Shown: piece after piece, positions 51,079-60,778 of the stretch
Numbering within the stretch: position 1 is the stretch's first letter
Layout of the letters: each line of letters begins with the position of its first letter
From: Pseudomonas sp. AB6
Lineage (GTDB): Bacteria > Pseudomonadota > Gammaproteobacteria > Pseudomonadales > Pseudomonadaceae
Length of the DNA stretch: 64,000 bases
Direction of reading: 5' to 3'
NCBI RefSeq assembly: GCF_034314105.1
Contig: NZ_JAVIWJ010000001.1
Span: 4,138,001 to 4,202,000, forward strand
Program-made: the position numbers and the translations under genes
Notes under the pieces: generated by a model
Databases searched by the model: none
What the model was told of the DNA's origin: nothing
The model's input: the letters and a program-made list of their open reading frames with translations, nothing else

Positions 51079-51096
51079 GCAAGCGCGCTCCTACAT
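51074..51096. repeat. Single REP element
   Basis: Read on the minus strand it is TGTAGGAGCGCGCTTGCTCA, the Pseudomonas REP consensus. It overlaps the last codons of the YkgJ-family gene. Confidence 0.8.
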
Positions 51097-51126
51097 CGTT
51101 GGCGGGGCGTCAAGGCTGGCAAAGCC

Positions 51127-51615
51127 CTACTCAGGAATCGGCAGATTCAGGCTTTCTTTCACTTCTTCCATCACGATGTAGCTCTTGGATTCGCGCACGT
51201 GGGGCAATTTGAGCAGGATGTCGCCAAGTAACTTACGGTACGACGCCATCTCAGAAATCCGTGCTTTGACCAAGTAGTCGAAGTCGCCGGACACCAAGTG
51301 ACATTCCAGCACATGGGGCAGTTTTAGCACGGCGCGGCGGAACTCTTCGAAGGTGTCGCCCGACTTGTAATCCAGGCTGATTTCAACGAAAACCAGCAGG
51401 CTGGCTTTGAGGCTTTGGGGATTAAGCCGGGCGTTGTAGCCCATGATGACCCCTTCACGCTCAAGCCTACGGACCCGTTCAGTACACGGCGTGGTCGACA
51501 GTCCGACGCGCTCTCCCAGCTCGGTAAATGAAATCCGGCCGTCCCCTTGAAGGATGCGCAGGATGTTGCGATCTATCTTGTCCAGTTCGCGCTTGGACTG
51601 ATGCTGGGTCCGCAT
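51127..51615 (-). CDS. lrp: Lrp/AsnC-family regulator of dadAX
   Basis: A 162-residue leucine-responsive-type regulator. The helix-turn-helix is at about 15-60 (LDKIDRNILRILQGDGRISFTELGERVGLSTTPCTERVRRLEREG). The C-terminal RAM domain contains VLECHLVSGDFDYLVKARI. It is divergent from dadA across 156 nt, the place of the Lrp/DadR activator of D-alanine catabolism in Pseudomonas. Confidence 0.94.
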   Translation of the reverse strand: MRTQHQSKRELDKIDRNILRILQGDGRISFTELGERVGLSTTPCTERVRRLEREGVIMGYNARLNPQSLKASLLVFVEISLDYKSGDTFEEFRRAVLKLPHVLECHLVSGDFDYLVKARISEMASYRKLLGDILLKLPHVRESKSYIVMEEVKESLNLPIPE

Positions 51616-51771
51616 GGGTCACCCCTCTCTACTAATGCCGTTATTGCCGAGAATTACCGCCGAATATAGGTGTTTATATAGTGAAATGCACTGCCCACTG
51701 CTTTTTATACTAGGCATATCTTTGCTCATAAGCACAAACGTCAGCGGATATCCGCGATTGAGGGATTTACT

Positions 51772-53073
51772 ATGCGAGTTCTGGTCCTTGGCAGCGGTGT
51801 GATCGGTACGACGACGGCCTATTATCTGGCGCGGGCCGGGTTTCAGGTGACGGTTGTCGACCGCCAGCCAGCGGCCGCCATGGAAACCAGTTTCGCGAAT
51901 GCCGGCCAAGTCTCGCCAGGATATGCCTCTCCGTGGGCTGCGCCGGGCGTGCCGCTCAAGGCCATCAAATGGCTGCTTCAGCGCCACTCGCCACTGGCGA
52001 TCAAGGCCACTGGTGACATCGATCAATACCTGTGGATGGCGCAGATGCTGCGCAATTGCACCGCCAGCCGGTATGCGGTGAACAAAGAGCGCATGGTGCG
52101 TCTTTCCGAGTACAGCCGCGATTGTCTTGACGAACTACGCATCGAAACAGGCATTGCCTACGAAGGACGTAGCCTGGGCACCACTCAGCTGTTCCGCACC
52201 CAAGCACAGCTCGACAACGCCGCCAAGGATATCGCCATTTTGGAGCAGTCCGGCGTGCCCTATGAGTTGCTTGACCGCGCCGGCATCGCTCGGGTTGAGC
52301 CCGCTTTAGCGGGGGTCACCAATATTCTTGTCGGTGCGTTGCGCCTGCCTAATGACCAGACCGGTGACTGCCAGTTATTTACGACTCGCCTTGCGGAAAT
52401 GGCGGTCAAGTTGGGCGTTGAATTCCGTTTCGATCAGAACATCGAGCGGCTGGATTTTGCCGGCGACCGAATCAATGGCGTGTGGATTGATGGCAAGCTG
52501 GAAACCGCTGACCGCTATGTGCTGGCGCTGGGCAGTTATTCGCCGCAGTTGCTTAAGCCGTTGGGCATTCGCGCCCCGGTGTATCCGCTCAAGGGTTACT
52601 CGCTGACCGTGCCGATCACCAACCCGGCCATGGCGCCAACCTCGACTATTCTCGACGAGACCTACAAGGTCGCGATCACCCGTTTCGACAACCGTATTCG
52701 GGTGGGCGGCATGGCCGAAATCGCGGGTTTCGATCTGTCGCTCAACCCGCGTCGGCGCGAAACGCTGGAGATGATCGTCGGCGACCTTTATCCTCAGGGC
52801 GGTGATTTGGCAGAGGCCAGTTTTTGGACTGGCTTGCGTCCTACCACGCCGGACGGCACACCGATTGTCGGCGCCACACCGTTTCGCAATCTGTTCCTAA
52901 ATACCGGCCACGGCACACTTGGCTGGACCATGGCCTGCGGCTCGGGTCGTTTGTTAGCCGATTTGATCGCTCTCAAAGCACCCCAGATCAGCGCCGAAGG
53001 CCTCGATATTTCTCGCTACGGTAAAACCCAGGAGATCGTAAAACATGGCAATCCTGCGCCAGCTCACCAATGA
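51772..53073 (+). CDS. dadA: D-amino acid dehydrogenase small subunit DadA
   Basis: A 433-residue FAD enzyme at the inner membrane that oxidises D-alanine to pyruvate and passes electrons to the respiratory chain. The FAD site is VLVLGSGVIGTTTAYYLARAGF at the extreme N-terminus. Further blocks: SFANAGQVSPGYASPWAAPG, TGLRPTTPDGTPIVGATPF and NTGHGTLGWTMACGSGRLLADL. Its 3' end overlaps the next gene by 29 nt. Confidence 0.96.
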   Translation: MRVLVLGSGVIGTTTAYYLARAGFQVTVVDRQPAAAMETSFANAGQVSPGYASPWAAPGVPLKAIKWLLQRHSPLAIKATGDIDQYLWMAQMLRNCTASRYAVNKERMVRLSEYSRDCLDELRIETGIAYEGRSLGTTQLFRTQAQLDNAAKDIAILEQSGVPYELLDRAGIARVEPALAGVTNILVGALRLPNDQTGDCQLFTTRLAEMAVKLGVEFRFDQNIERLDFAGDRINGVWIDGKLETADRYVLALGSYSPQLLKPLGIRAPVYPLKGYSLTVPITNPAMAPTSTILDETYKVAITRFDNRIRVGGMAEIAGFDLSLNPRRRETLEMIVGDLYPQGGDLAEASFWTGLRPTTPDGTPIVGATPFRNLFLNTGHGTLGWTMACGSGRLLADLIALKAPQISAEGLDISRYGKTQEIVKHGNPAPAHQ

Positions 53074-53398
53074 ACGCATGAGTCAGATCGTCGTCCACAA
53101 CAGCACCGTGTATTTATCCGGGCAAGTGGCTGACGACATGGCCGGCGGAATTGAGCAGCAAACCCGCGAGACACTGGGTAATATTGAACGCCTGCTGGAT
53201 TTGGCAGGCACCAATACCTCCCGAATTCTCTCGGTGACCATTTACCTGAAAGACATCGACGCGGACTTCGCCGGCATGAACAGCGTTTGGGACAAGTGGT
53301 TGCCAAAGGGCGTCGCCCCGACCCGTGCAACTGTTGAGTCGAAGCTGTGCGAGCCAGAGATTTTAGTTGAACTGTCGGTGATTGCTGCGCTGCCATAA
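53045..53398 (+). CDS. RidA-family protein of the dad locus
   Basis: A 117-residue RidA/YjgF paralogue (MSQIVVHNSTVYLSGQVADD, GVAPTRATVESKLCEPEILVELSVIAALP). It keeps the Arg and Glu of the active site. The start at 53045 follows CAGGAG at 8-nt spacing and gives the conserved N-terminus ILRQLTNERMSQ, so the 29-nt overlap with dadA seems real. Genes of this type between dadA and dadX probably clear the 2-imino acid released by DadA or aminoacrylate from the racemase. Confidence 0.92.
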   Translation: MAILRQLTNERMSQIVVHNSTVYLSGQVADDMAGGIEQQTRETLGNIERLLDLAGTNTSRILSVTIYLKDIDADFAGMNSVWDKWLPKGVAPTRATVESKLCEPEILVELSVIAALP

Positions 53399-53461
53399 GG
53401 ATTCCCGCAGTACTACGCAATTTCTACAGCCCTCATTCCCTCACCTCAGAATCCCGCCGCC

Positions 53462-54535
53462 ATGCGTCCTGCTCGCGCTTTAATCGATCTTCAAGCCCTG
53501 CGTCACAATTATCAGTTGGCACGTGAAACCAGCGGCGCCAAGGCGCTTGCGGTCATCAAGGCTGATGCCTATGGGCATGGTGCGGTGCGTTGTGCGCAGG
53601 CGCTTGAGGCCCAAGCCGATGGTTTTGCCGTGGCCTGCATCGAAGAGGCACTGGAGTTGCGTGATGCGGGTATCCGCGCCCCGATTTTGCTACTCGAGGG
53701 GTTCTTTGAAGCTAGCGAATTACCCCTGATTGTCGAGCACGATCTCTGGTGCGTGGTTCACTCGTTGTGGCAGATTGAGGCCATTGAGCAAGCGGGCTTA
53801 AGCAAACCGTTGACTGCCTGGCTCAAGCTGGATTCAGGCATGCATCGAGTCGGCTTGCGCCCCGCCGACTATAAAGCCGGTTACCAGCGTTTGTTGAGCA
53901 GTGGAAAAGTCGCAAGCATTGTTCTGATGACTCATTTTGCTCGAGCTGACGAACTGGACTGTTCTCGAAGCGACGAACAAGTTGCGGTATTCAAAGCGGC
54001 CACCCAAGGTCTCGTGGCGCCGATCAGTTTGCGCAATTCGCCAGCTGTGCTGGGTTGGCCAGCCATCCCTAGCGACTGGGTGCGCCCCGGCATTCTGCTG
54101 TATGGCGCGACGCCATTCGACCAGCCGCATAGCCTGGCCGCAGTCCTGCAGCCAGTGATGTCACTGGAATCAAAAGTTATCTGTGTACGCGAGTTATCGG
54201 CCGGCGAACCGATCGGTTACGGCGGCGGTTTCGTCACTGATCGTTCCATGCGCATCGGCGTAGTCGCCATGGGTTACGCTGATGGTTATCCACGTCAGGC
54301 GCCCACCGGTACACCGGTTTTTATCGATGGGCAACTAAGCCGATTACTGGGCCGTGTGTCCATGGACATGTTGTGCGTTGATTTGACCGATTCGCCACAT
54401 GCAGGGCTTGGCAGTCAGGTGGAGCTGTGGGGCAAAAACGTACTTGCCAGCGACGTTGCCGCTCACGCTGGGACCATTCCCTACCAGATTTTTTGCAACC
54501 TGCGCCGAGTGCCAAGGCTCTATTGCGGCGCTTGA
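53462..54535 (+). CDS. dadX: Catabolic alanine racemase DadX
   Basis: A 357-residue PLP enzyme that converts L- to D-alanine. The PLP lysine is Lys33 in AVIKADAYGHG, and the second catalytic residue, a Tyr, is in VVAMGYADGYPRQAP. The C-terminal domain contains GRVSMDMLCVDLTD. It lies 63 nt after the RidA gene, so lrp // dadA-ridA-dadX forms an L-alanine catabolic unit. It could also be called alr. Confidence 0.95.
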   Translation: MRPARALIDLQALRHNYQLARETSGAKALAVIKADAYGHGAVRCAQALEAQADGFAVACIEEALELRDAGIRAPILLLEGFFEASELPLIVEHDLWCVVHSLWQIEAIEQAGLSKPLTAWLKLDSGMHRVGLRPADYKAGYQRLLSSGKVASIVLMTHFARADELDCSRSDEQVAVFKAATQGLVAPISLRNSPAVLGWPAIPSDWVRPGILLYGATPFDQPHSLAAVLQPVMSLESKVICVRELSAGEPIGYGGGFVTDRSMRIGVVAMGYADGYPRQAPTGTPVFIDGQLSRLLGRVSMDMLCVDLTDSPHAGLGSQVELWGKNVLASDVAAHAGTIPYQIFCNLRRVPRLYCGA

Positions 54536-54696
54536 ACGCAAGGGCTGGTTAGGCGCTGATCACCTTTCGATTATTCCCCGATAAGCGGCACGTGCTTTTC
54601 CGAGCAGGTTTGGGGTCGAAGTGTTGTAAATACTGAACGCTATCGCCATCATAACGTTCATTTCGACCGCACCAGCTCAATAGGAGGACTCCAGTA

Positions 54697-55245
54697 TTGG
54701 ACGTCGGTGAACGACTGCAATCCATTCGCAAGCTCAAAGGTCTGTCCCAGCGTGAACTCGCCAAGCGAGCGGGCGTGACCAACAGCACCATCTCCATGAT
54801 CGAGAAGAACAGCGTCAGTCCTTCGATCAGCTCCCTGAGAAAGGTGCTGGGCGGTATACCAATGTCCATGGTTGAGTTTTTTTCAGAAGAGTTGGAGCAG
54901 GAAAACCCGACGCAGGTGGTTTACAAAGCCAGCGAGCTGATCGACATTTCGGACGGCGCGGTGACCATGAAGCTGGTCGGTAAGGCCCATCCGAGCCGAG
55001 CTATCGCTTTTCTCAGCGAGATCTATCCTCCAGGTGCCGATACTGGGGATGAAATGCTCGTGCATGAAGGTGAAGAAACCGGAATCATGCTTGAAGGTCG
55101 TCTGGAGCTAGTAGTTGGTACCGAGACGTTCATTCTTGAGGCGGGTGACAGTTATTACTTCGAAAGCACCAAGCCCCATCGCTTTCGCAACCCGTTCGAC
55201 GAACCGGCGCGACTAATCAGCGCAGCGACGCCAGCGAATTTTTGA
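54697..55245 (+). CDS. pauR: PuuR-like XRE-cupin regulator (PauR type)
   Basis: A 182-residue repressor. The XRE helix-turn-helix (about 3-60: GERLQSIRKLKGLSQRELAKRAGVTNSTISMIEKNSVSPSISSLRKVL) is followed by a cupin domain (about 108-178: GDEMLVHEGEETGIMLEGRLELVVGTETFILEAGDSYYF). In P. aeruginosa the homologue at this place represses polyamine catabolic genes. The start is a TTG at 54697 behind AGGAGGA; the protein begins MDVGERLQS as in homologues. Likely targets in the window are pauC and the PuuB-like oxidase. Confidence 0.9.
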   Translation: MDVGERLQSIRKLKGLSQRELAKRAGVTNSTISMIEKNSVSPSISSLRKVLGGIPMSMVEFFSEELEQENPTQVVYKASELIDISDGAVTMKLVGKAHPSRAIAFLSEIYPPGADTGDEMLVHEGEETGIMLEGRLELVVGTETFILEAGDSYYFESTKPHRFRNPFDEPARLISAATPANF

Positions 55246-55436
55246 ATTAAATTACCCGCTTGAACCAGAGGCGCGCTTCTCGGATAGAAGCACATAGCGT
55301 CCAGCGCAATGCCTGATGCTCAGTAATTACCCCTGCGACTATAGGGTTGTTTCGCAGTGGCAGGCTAACCGTTATACTTTCGTCCGCCCGCCAGACCGTG
55401 GCCGCGGGCGTGACTAGTCACCATGAGGGTGTAAGC

Positions 55437-55871
55437 GTGAATTTAATTAACAAAATGCTGGCAGTACCTGCGGTCGTATTGGCCCTTTGGGCCGTTAGCG
55501 CTCAGGCGACGACCAATACCAATGACGATATTGCCAAGCGTCTAGAGCCAGTAGGCCAAGTCTGCATACAAGGCAAGGAATGCGCAGGTATGAATGTTGC
55601 GGCATCCGCTGCCGGTGGTGGTGGCGCTAAATCACCGGATGACATTATTGCTGGCCATTGCAACGCATGCCACGGCACCGGCCTGCTGGGTTCGCCGAAA
55701 ATCGGTGACGCCGCCGACTGGGGCAAGCGGGCCAAAGAGCAAGGCGGTCTTGAAGGCCTGCTGGCAAAAGCGATCACCGGTATCAACGCAATGCCGCCAA
55801 AAGGCACCTGCGCTGACTGCTCTGATGCAGAGCTCAAAGGCGCCATTTCGAAAATGTCTGGTCTGAAGTAA
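55437..55871 (+). CDS. Cytochrome c5
   Basis: A 144-residue periplasmic mono-heme cytochrome c. The signal peptide is NLINKMLAVPAVVLALWAVSAQA, the heme site CNACH, and the axial Met is in INAMPPKGTC. A second Cys pair (CADC) near the C-terminus is typical of cytochromes c5. The GTG start at 55437 follows GAGGGTG; an upstream ATG in the same frame is excluded because the best -10 hexamer (TATACT, 55373-55378) lies downstream of it. Confidence 0.92.
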   Translation: MNLINKMLAVPAVVLALWAVSAQATTNTNDDIAKRLEPVGQVCIQGKECAGMNVAASAAGGGGAKSPDDIIAGHCNACHGTGLLGSPKIGDAADWGKRAKEQGGLEGLLAKAITGINAMPPKGTCADCSDAELKGAISKMSGLK

Positions 55872-55888
55872 TTCAGCGGGATGACAAG

Positions 55889-55913
55889 AAGCCGGCCTAG
55901 GGTCGGTTTTTTT
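55889..55913 (+). terminator. Intrinsic terminator after cytochrome c5
   Basis: AAGCCGGCC / GGTCGGTTT stem with G-T pairs, 3-nt loop TAG, within a run of seven T's. Confidence 0.75.
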
Positions 55914-56003
55914 GTGGGTGAATGAAACCGCAGCCTTGTCCTTTGCAGCAAACACCCGGCAAGCTCTGTCCAACCGTAACCAAGGATGTGCCGGGAGGGT
56001 CTA

Positions 56004-57944
56004 ATGCCACAGTCATGCTCCATCCAACACGCCGTCGACCAAGTGCTCGAACAGTTGCCTGCGCATATTCACATGGGGCTGCCGTTGGGCTTGGGCAAAC
56101 CCAATCTTTTCGTTAACGCTCTGTATGCTCGAGTCAGGCAGTTGCCCGAGCGACGGCTGACGATTTACACCGCGCTTTGCCTTGGGCGGCCTGATTTGGG
56201 TGATGGGTTGCAGGAACGCTTTCTTGAGCCCTTCGTGGCGCGGGTGTTTGGTGACTATCCCGAGTTGGATTTTCTCGCTGACCTTCACCGTGACAGGCTG
56301 CCGCCGAATATCCGCGTCGAACAATTCTTCATGCTGCCGGGCAGCCTGCTCAATAGTCATTCGGCGCAGCAGGATTACGTCAGTAGCAATTACAGCCATG
56401 CGGCCCGCGACATCAATGCCAATGGCTTGAACCTGGTGGCGCAACTGGTTGCTCGCGATCCGGCGCGGTCAGGGCGGTTGAGCTTGAGCTGTAATTCGGA
56501 TGTGACCCTTGATCTGTTGCCGATGATTGCCAAACGTCGTGCTGCCGGTGAGACCATTTTGTTGCTCGGTCACGTACACGCCGATTTGCCGTACATGCCG
56601 GGTGACTCGGAACTCGACGTGGATGATTTCGATCTGCTGATCGAGAACGAAGACCACAGCACCTTGTTTTCCACGCCGAACATGCCGGTGGGTTTTCAGG
56701 ACCATTTCATCGGCTTGCATACCAGCACCTTAGTGCGCGATGGCGGCACGTTGCAGATCGGCATTGGTTCGATGGGCGATGCGTTGACGGCGGCGTTGCT
56801 GGCCCGACAAGCCGATAATGGAGCCTATCGGGCGTTGCTCGACGAGTTGGATGCCACGTCGTGGCAGACCTTGATCCAGCGTGAAGGCGGCTTGCAACCT
56901 TTTGCTCAGGGTCTGTACGGGTGCAGCGAAATGTTCGTCAACGGTCTGTTGGTGTTGGTCGATGCAGGCATAGTGCGGCGCAGGGTGTATGCCGATGCCG
57001 CCGTGCAAAGACAGGCTATCGCGGGGACGCTGGATGAGTCGTTGCGGTCAGACGGCGTCGTGGTTCACGGTGGTTTTTTCCTCGGGCCGAATAGTTTTTA
57101 TCAGCGCCTGCGTGAGTTCTCGTTGGAGCAGATGGGGCGCTTCAATATGACCGCCATCAGTTACATCAACGAGCTGTACGGCAACGAGGAACTCAAGCGA
57201 TTGCAGCGACGCGACGCGCGATTCATTAATAGTGCGTTCAAAGTAACGTTGCTGGGGGCGGCCATTGCCGATCAATTGGAAGACGGGCGCGTGGTCAGCG
57301 GGGTTGGCGGCCAATATAACTTTGTCGCGCAGGCACATGCGTTGGAGGGCGCCCGCTCGGTATTGATGCTGCGCAGTTGGCGTGAATCCGGTGGTGATGT
57401 CAGCTCCAGCATTGTTTGGACGTATGGGCACGCCACTATTCCCCGGCATCTGCGCGATATCGTCGTCACTGAATATGGCATCGCCGACTTGCGGGGCAAG
57501 ACAGACGTGAAGGTGATTGAAGCGCTGTTGAACATCAGCGATTCACGCTTTCAGACAAAGCTGATCGAGCAAGCGCAGAAGGTCGGTAAATTGCCCGCAG
57601 ATTTTCAACTTGATCCACGCTTCACCGAAAATACGCCCGAGCGCTTGCAAGCATTGCAGGCTCGGTATGAGCAGCTCTTCACGGAGTACCCACTGGGGTG
57701 TGATTTCAATACAGAAGAAAAGGATTTATTGCGTGCGTTGAACTGGCTGAAGAGCAAGTTCAATCTCACTGAGATTTTACAGTTGGGTAAAGCAACCTTC
57801 GATGCGCCTGAGCCAAGCGCTTATCCGGCGCATCTTGAGCGAATGCAGCTGGATAATCCACAGGGCTTGAAGCAAGAGCTGTTTCAGCGGCTGGTGTTGG
57901 CCGGGTTGCAGGCCACAGCCCAGCCCTTGAACAAAGGGCCCTAA
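56004..57944 (+). CDS. Acetyl-CoA hydrolase/transferase-like protein
   Basis: A 646-residue member of the acetyl-CoA hydrolase/CoA-transferase superfamily with its C-terminal domain intact (GRVVSGVGGQYNFVAQAHALEGARSVLMLRSWRESGGDVSSSIVWTYGHATIPRHLRDIVVTEYGIADLRG). The GVGGQ and EYGIADLRG blocks are those of the catalytic half. The N-terminal half (about 1-260) is less conserved. GGGAGGG lies 5 nt before the ATG. The substrate is not known. Confidence 0.82.
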   Translation: MPQSCSIQHAVDQVLEQLPAHIHMGLPLGLGKPNLFVNALYARVRQLPERRLTIYTALCLGRPDLGDGLQERFLEPFVARVFGDYPELDFLADLHRDRLPPNIRVEQFFMLPGSLLNSHSAQQDYVSSNYSHAARDINANGLNLVAQLVARDPARSGRLSLSCNSDVTLDLLPMIAKRRAAGETILLLGHVHADLPYMPGDSELDVDDFDLLIENEDHSTLFSTPNMPVGFQDHFIGLHTSTLVRDGGTLQIGIGSMGDALTAALLARQADNGAYRALLDELDATSWQTLIQREGGLQPFAQGLYGCSEMFVNGLLVLVDAGIVRRRVYADAAVQRQAIAGTLDESLRSDGVVVHGGFFLGPNSFYQRLREFSLEQMGRFNMTAISYINELYGNEELKRLQRRDARFINSAFKVTLLGAAIADQLEDGRVVSGVGGQYNFVAQAHALEGARSVLMLRSWRESGGDVSSSIVWTYGHATIPRHLRDIVVTEYGIADLRGKTDVKVIEALLNISDSRFQTKLIEQAQKVGKLPADFQLDPRFTENTPERLQALQARYEQLFTEYPLGCDFNTEEKDLLRALNWLKSKFNLTEILQLGKATFDAPEPSAYPAHLERMQLDNPQGLKQELFQRLVLAGLQATAQPLNKGP

Positions 57945-57947
57945 AGC

Positions 57948-58520
57948 TCACTCCACAAACGTAACCACACCGCCGGCCAGTGATTTAACCCGGGCCAATG
58001 ACTCGACGCGGTAACCCTGCGCATCCAGTTCCGCCCGGCCACCTTGGAACGATTTCTCGATCACGATACCGACACCCACTACGCTGGCGCCCGCTTGTTT
58101 GATGATTGAAATCAGCGCTTGCGAGGCTTTGCCGTTGGCCAAAAAGTCATCAATGATCAGTACCCGATCACTGCTGGTGAGGTGTCTGGGTGAAATGGCG
58201 ACGGTGCTTTCGACTTGCTTGGTGAATGAGTACACCGTTGCCGACAGCAGGTTTTCCGTCAGGGTCAGGGACTGATGCTTGCGGGCGAAAATCACCGGCA
58301 CGCCCAATTTCAGGCCTGTCATGATTGCGGGAGCGATGCCCGACGCCTCGATGGTGACGATTTTGGTGATGCCCGAGTCAGCAAATAGCGTGGCGAATTC
58401 ATTGCCTATCAGCTGCATCAACGCCGGGTCGATCTGGTGGTTAAGGAACGCATCGACTTTCAACACTTGGTCTGAAAGGACAATGCCTTCTTCGCGAATT
58501 TTCTGGTGCAGTGCTTCCAC
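57948..58520 (-). CDS. xpt: Xanthine phosphoribosyltransferase
   Basis: A 190-residue purine salvage enzyme. The PRPP motif RVLIIDDFLANGKAS is at about 119-133, and the N-terminus LHQKIREEGIVLSDQVLKVDAFLNHQIDP is typical of Bacillus-type Xpt. It ends 3 nt from the convergent CoA-hydrolase gene. No purine riboswitch is seen in the 46-nt gap to rep upstream. Confidence 0.95.
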   Translation of the reverse strand: MEALHQKIREEGIVLSDQVLKVDAFLNHQIDPALMQLIGNEFATLFADSGITKIVTIEASGIAPAIMTGLKLGVPVIFARKHQSLTLTENLLSATVYSFTKQVESTVAISPRHLTSSDRVLIIDDFLANGKASQALISIIKQAGASVVGVGIVIEKSFQGGRAELDAQGYRVESLARVKSLAGGVVTFVE

Positions 58521-58566
58521 GATGATTCCTCAAGCGGCGCAAATGTGCGCAATAAATGAACAAAAA

Positions 58567-60576
58567 TTAGCGTTTGAGCATGGCGCGAATGTCGGCCAGT
58601 GCGGTGTTGCCGCGAACGGCTTTTACTTCGACGGGCGTGTCATCGTTGCCTTCCCAGGCGAGGTCGTCTGGCGGTAACTCATCCAGAAAACGGCTGGGCG
58701 CGCAGTCGATAATTTCGCCGTACTGCTTGCGCTTGGCTGCAAAGGTAAACGCCAGCGTTTCACGCGCCCGGGTAATTCCGACATACGCCAAACGCCGCTC
58801 TTCCTCGACGGTATCGGCTTCGATACTTGAGCGGTGCGGCAGAATTTCTTCTTCCATGCCCATGATGAATACGTAAGGAAACTCCAGACCCTTGGACGCG
58901 TGCAACGTCATCATTTGCACGCCCTCGGCGTTGTCCTCTTCTTCCTGCTGACGTTCGAGCATGTCGCGCAAGACCAGCTTGCCAATGGCTTCCTCGATGG
59001 TCATCCCGCCTTCTTCGTCTTTTTCCAGCGTGTTCTTCAGCGCTTCGATCAAGAACCAAACGTTCCCCATTCGGTAATCGGCGGCCTTTTCGCTGGAGCT
59101 GTTCTGCCGCAGCCAATTTTCGTAGTCGATGTCCATGACCATGCTGCGTAATGCAGCGATGGGATCGTTTTGTGCGCACTGCTGACGCACGCTGTCCATC
59201 CAGCGCTTGAAGCGTTGCAGGCGGTCGGTGTAGCGGCTATCCAAATGCACGCCCAGACCAATCTCATCGGTGGCGGCGTACATCGACACTTTGCGTTCAG
59301 TGGCGTAATTGCCGAGCTTTTCCAGGGTAGTTGACCCGATTTCCCTGCGCGGCACATTGATCACGCGCAAGAAGGCGTTGTCGTCATCGGGGTTCACCAG
59401 CAATCGAAAATAAGCCATCAGGTCTTTCACTTCCTGACGCCCGAAGAAACTGTTGCCGCCCGAAAGACGATAAGGAATCTGGTGATGCTGCAACTTCAGT
59501 TCGATCAGCTTGGCTTGATAGTTACCGCGGTAAAGAATGGCGAAATCGCTGTAAGGACGGTCGGTGCGCAGGTGCAGGGTGAGCAGTTCAACGGCGACGC
59601 GTTCGGCTTCGGCGTCTTCGTTGCGGCAGCGGATCACCCGAATCTCGTCGCCATGGCCCATGTCGCTCCACAGCTGCTTTTCAAATGCATGAGGGTTGTT
59701 CGAGATCAGCACGTTGGCACACCGTAGGATGCGGCTGGTAGAGCGGTAGTTCTGCTCGAGCATGACCACTTTTAGCGACGGATAATCGTCCTTCAGCAAC
59801 ATCAGGTTTTCTGGCCGGGCGCCACGCCAGGCGTAGATGGACTGGTCATCGTCGCCTACCACAGTGAACTGATGCCGGGTGCCGATCAGCAGTTTTACAA
59901 GCAGGTATTGACTGGCGTTGGTGTCCTGGTATTCGTCCACCAGCAGGTAGCGGACCTTGTTCTGCCACTTTTCGAGAATGTCGGCGTGTTCCTGAAACAA
60001 CTTCACCGGTACCAGAATCAGATCGTCAAAATCCACCGCGTTGTAAGCTTTGAGCGTGCGCTGATAGTGGGTGTAAACGATGGCTGCGGTTTGTTCCTTT
60101 GGGTTTCTCGCGTTTTCCAGGGCCTGGGCGGGCATGATCAAGTCGTTTTTCCACGAGCCAATCATATTCTTGATTTCGTCGACGCCATCGTCGCCCGAAT
60201 ATTCCTTTTGCATGATGTCGGTCATCAGCGATTTGACGTCGGTCTCGTCGAAAATCGAGAAGCCGGGTTTATAGCCCAACCGTGCATGTTCCTTGCGGAT
60301 GATGTTCAAGCCCAAATTGTGGAACGTCGACACCGTCAAGCCGCGACCTTCACCGCCTTTTAGCAGCGTGCCGACCCGCTCTTTCATCTCGCGGGCCGCT
60401 TTGTTAGTAAAGGTCATGGCGACGATGTACTGCGCCCGAATGCCGCAATTCTGGATCAAATGGGCGATCTTGCGAGTTATCACACTAGTCTTGCCGGAGC
60501 CAGCACCGGCGAGCACCAAAAGAGGGCCGCCGACATAGTTCACGGCTTCTTGTTGCCGGGGATTGAGTCGGGACAT
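58567..60576 (-). CDS. rep: ATP-dependent DNA helicase Rep
   Basis: A 669-residue superfamily 1A 3'-5' helicase that clears protein roadblocks ahead of the fork. Motif I (AGAGSGKT) is at about 21-28. Others are MTFTNKAAREMKERV (Ia), LLVDEYQDTN (II), VVGDDDQSIYAWRGA (III), VMLEQNYRST (IV), MTLHASKGLEFPYVFIMGMEEE (V) and RLAYVGITRARE (VI). The length and the short linker favour Rep over UvrD or PcrA. Confidence 0.95.
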   Translation of the reverse strand: MSRLNPRQQEAVNYVGGPLLVLAGAGSGKTSVITRKIAHLIQNCGIRAQYIVAMTFTNKAAREMKERVGTLLKGGEGRGLTVSTFHNLGLNIIRKEHARLGYKPGFSIFDETDVKSLMTDIMQKEYSGDDGVDEIKNMIGSWKNDLIMPAQALENARNPKEQTAAIVYTHYQRTLKAYNAVDFDDLILVPVKLFQEHADILEKWQNKVRYLLVDEYQDTNASQYLLVKLLIGTRHQFTVVGDDDQSIYAWRGARPENLMLLKDDYPSLKVVMLEQNYRSTSRILRCANVLISNNPHAFEKQLWSDMGHGDEIRVIRCRNEDAEAERVAVELLTLHLRTDRPYSDFAILYRGNYQAKLIELKLQHHQIPYRLSGGNSFFGRQEVKDLMAYFRLLVNPDDDNAFLRVINVPRREIGSTTLEKLGNYATERKVSMYAATDEIGLGVHLDSRYTDRLQRFKRWMDSVRQQCAQNDPIAALRSMVMDIDYENWLRQNSSSEKAADYRMGNVWFLIEALKNTLEKDEEGGMTIEEAIGKLVLRDMLERQQEEEDNAEGVQMMTLHASKGLEFPYVFIMGMEEEILPHRSSIEADTVEEERRLAYVGITRARETLAFTFAAKRKQYGEIIDCAPSRFLDELPPDDLAWEGNDDTPVEVKAVRGNTALADIRAMLKR

Positions 60577-60778
60577 GATAGAAAATATTGCTCAAGAAAT
60601 GGCCGGTCATTTTAGCAGGATCAAGCCTTCGTGCCGTCATCGTCCGACACTGTGACGCAGCACTCGATCTAAATTTGCCCGTTTTGATACTTTCGCGCAG
60701 GATGCGCTTTGAATTGAGCTCATCTTCGGACTTTTGAGCCGTATCACCCACGAATTTTGGTGAGTCTAGGGAGCTAGT

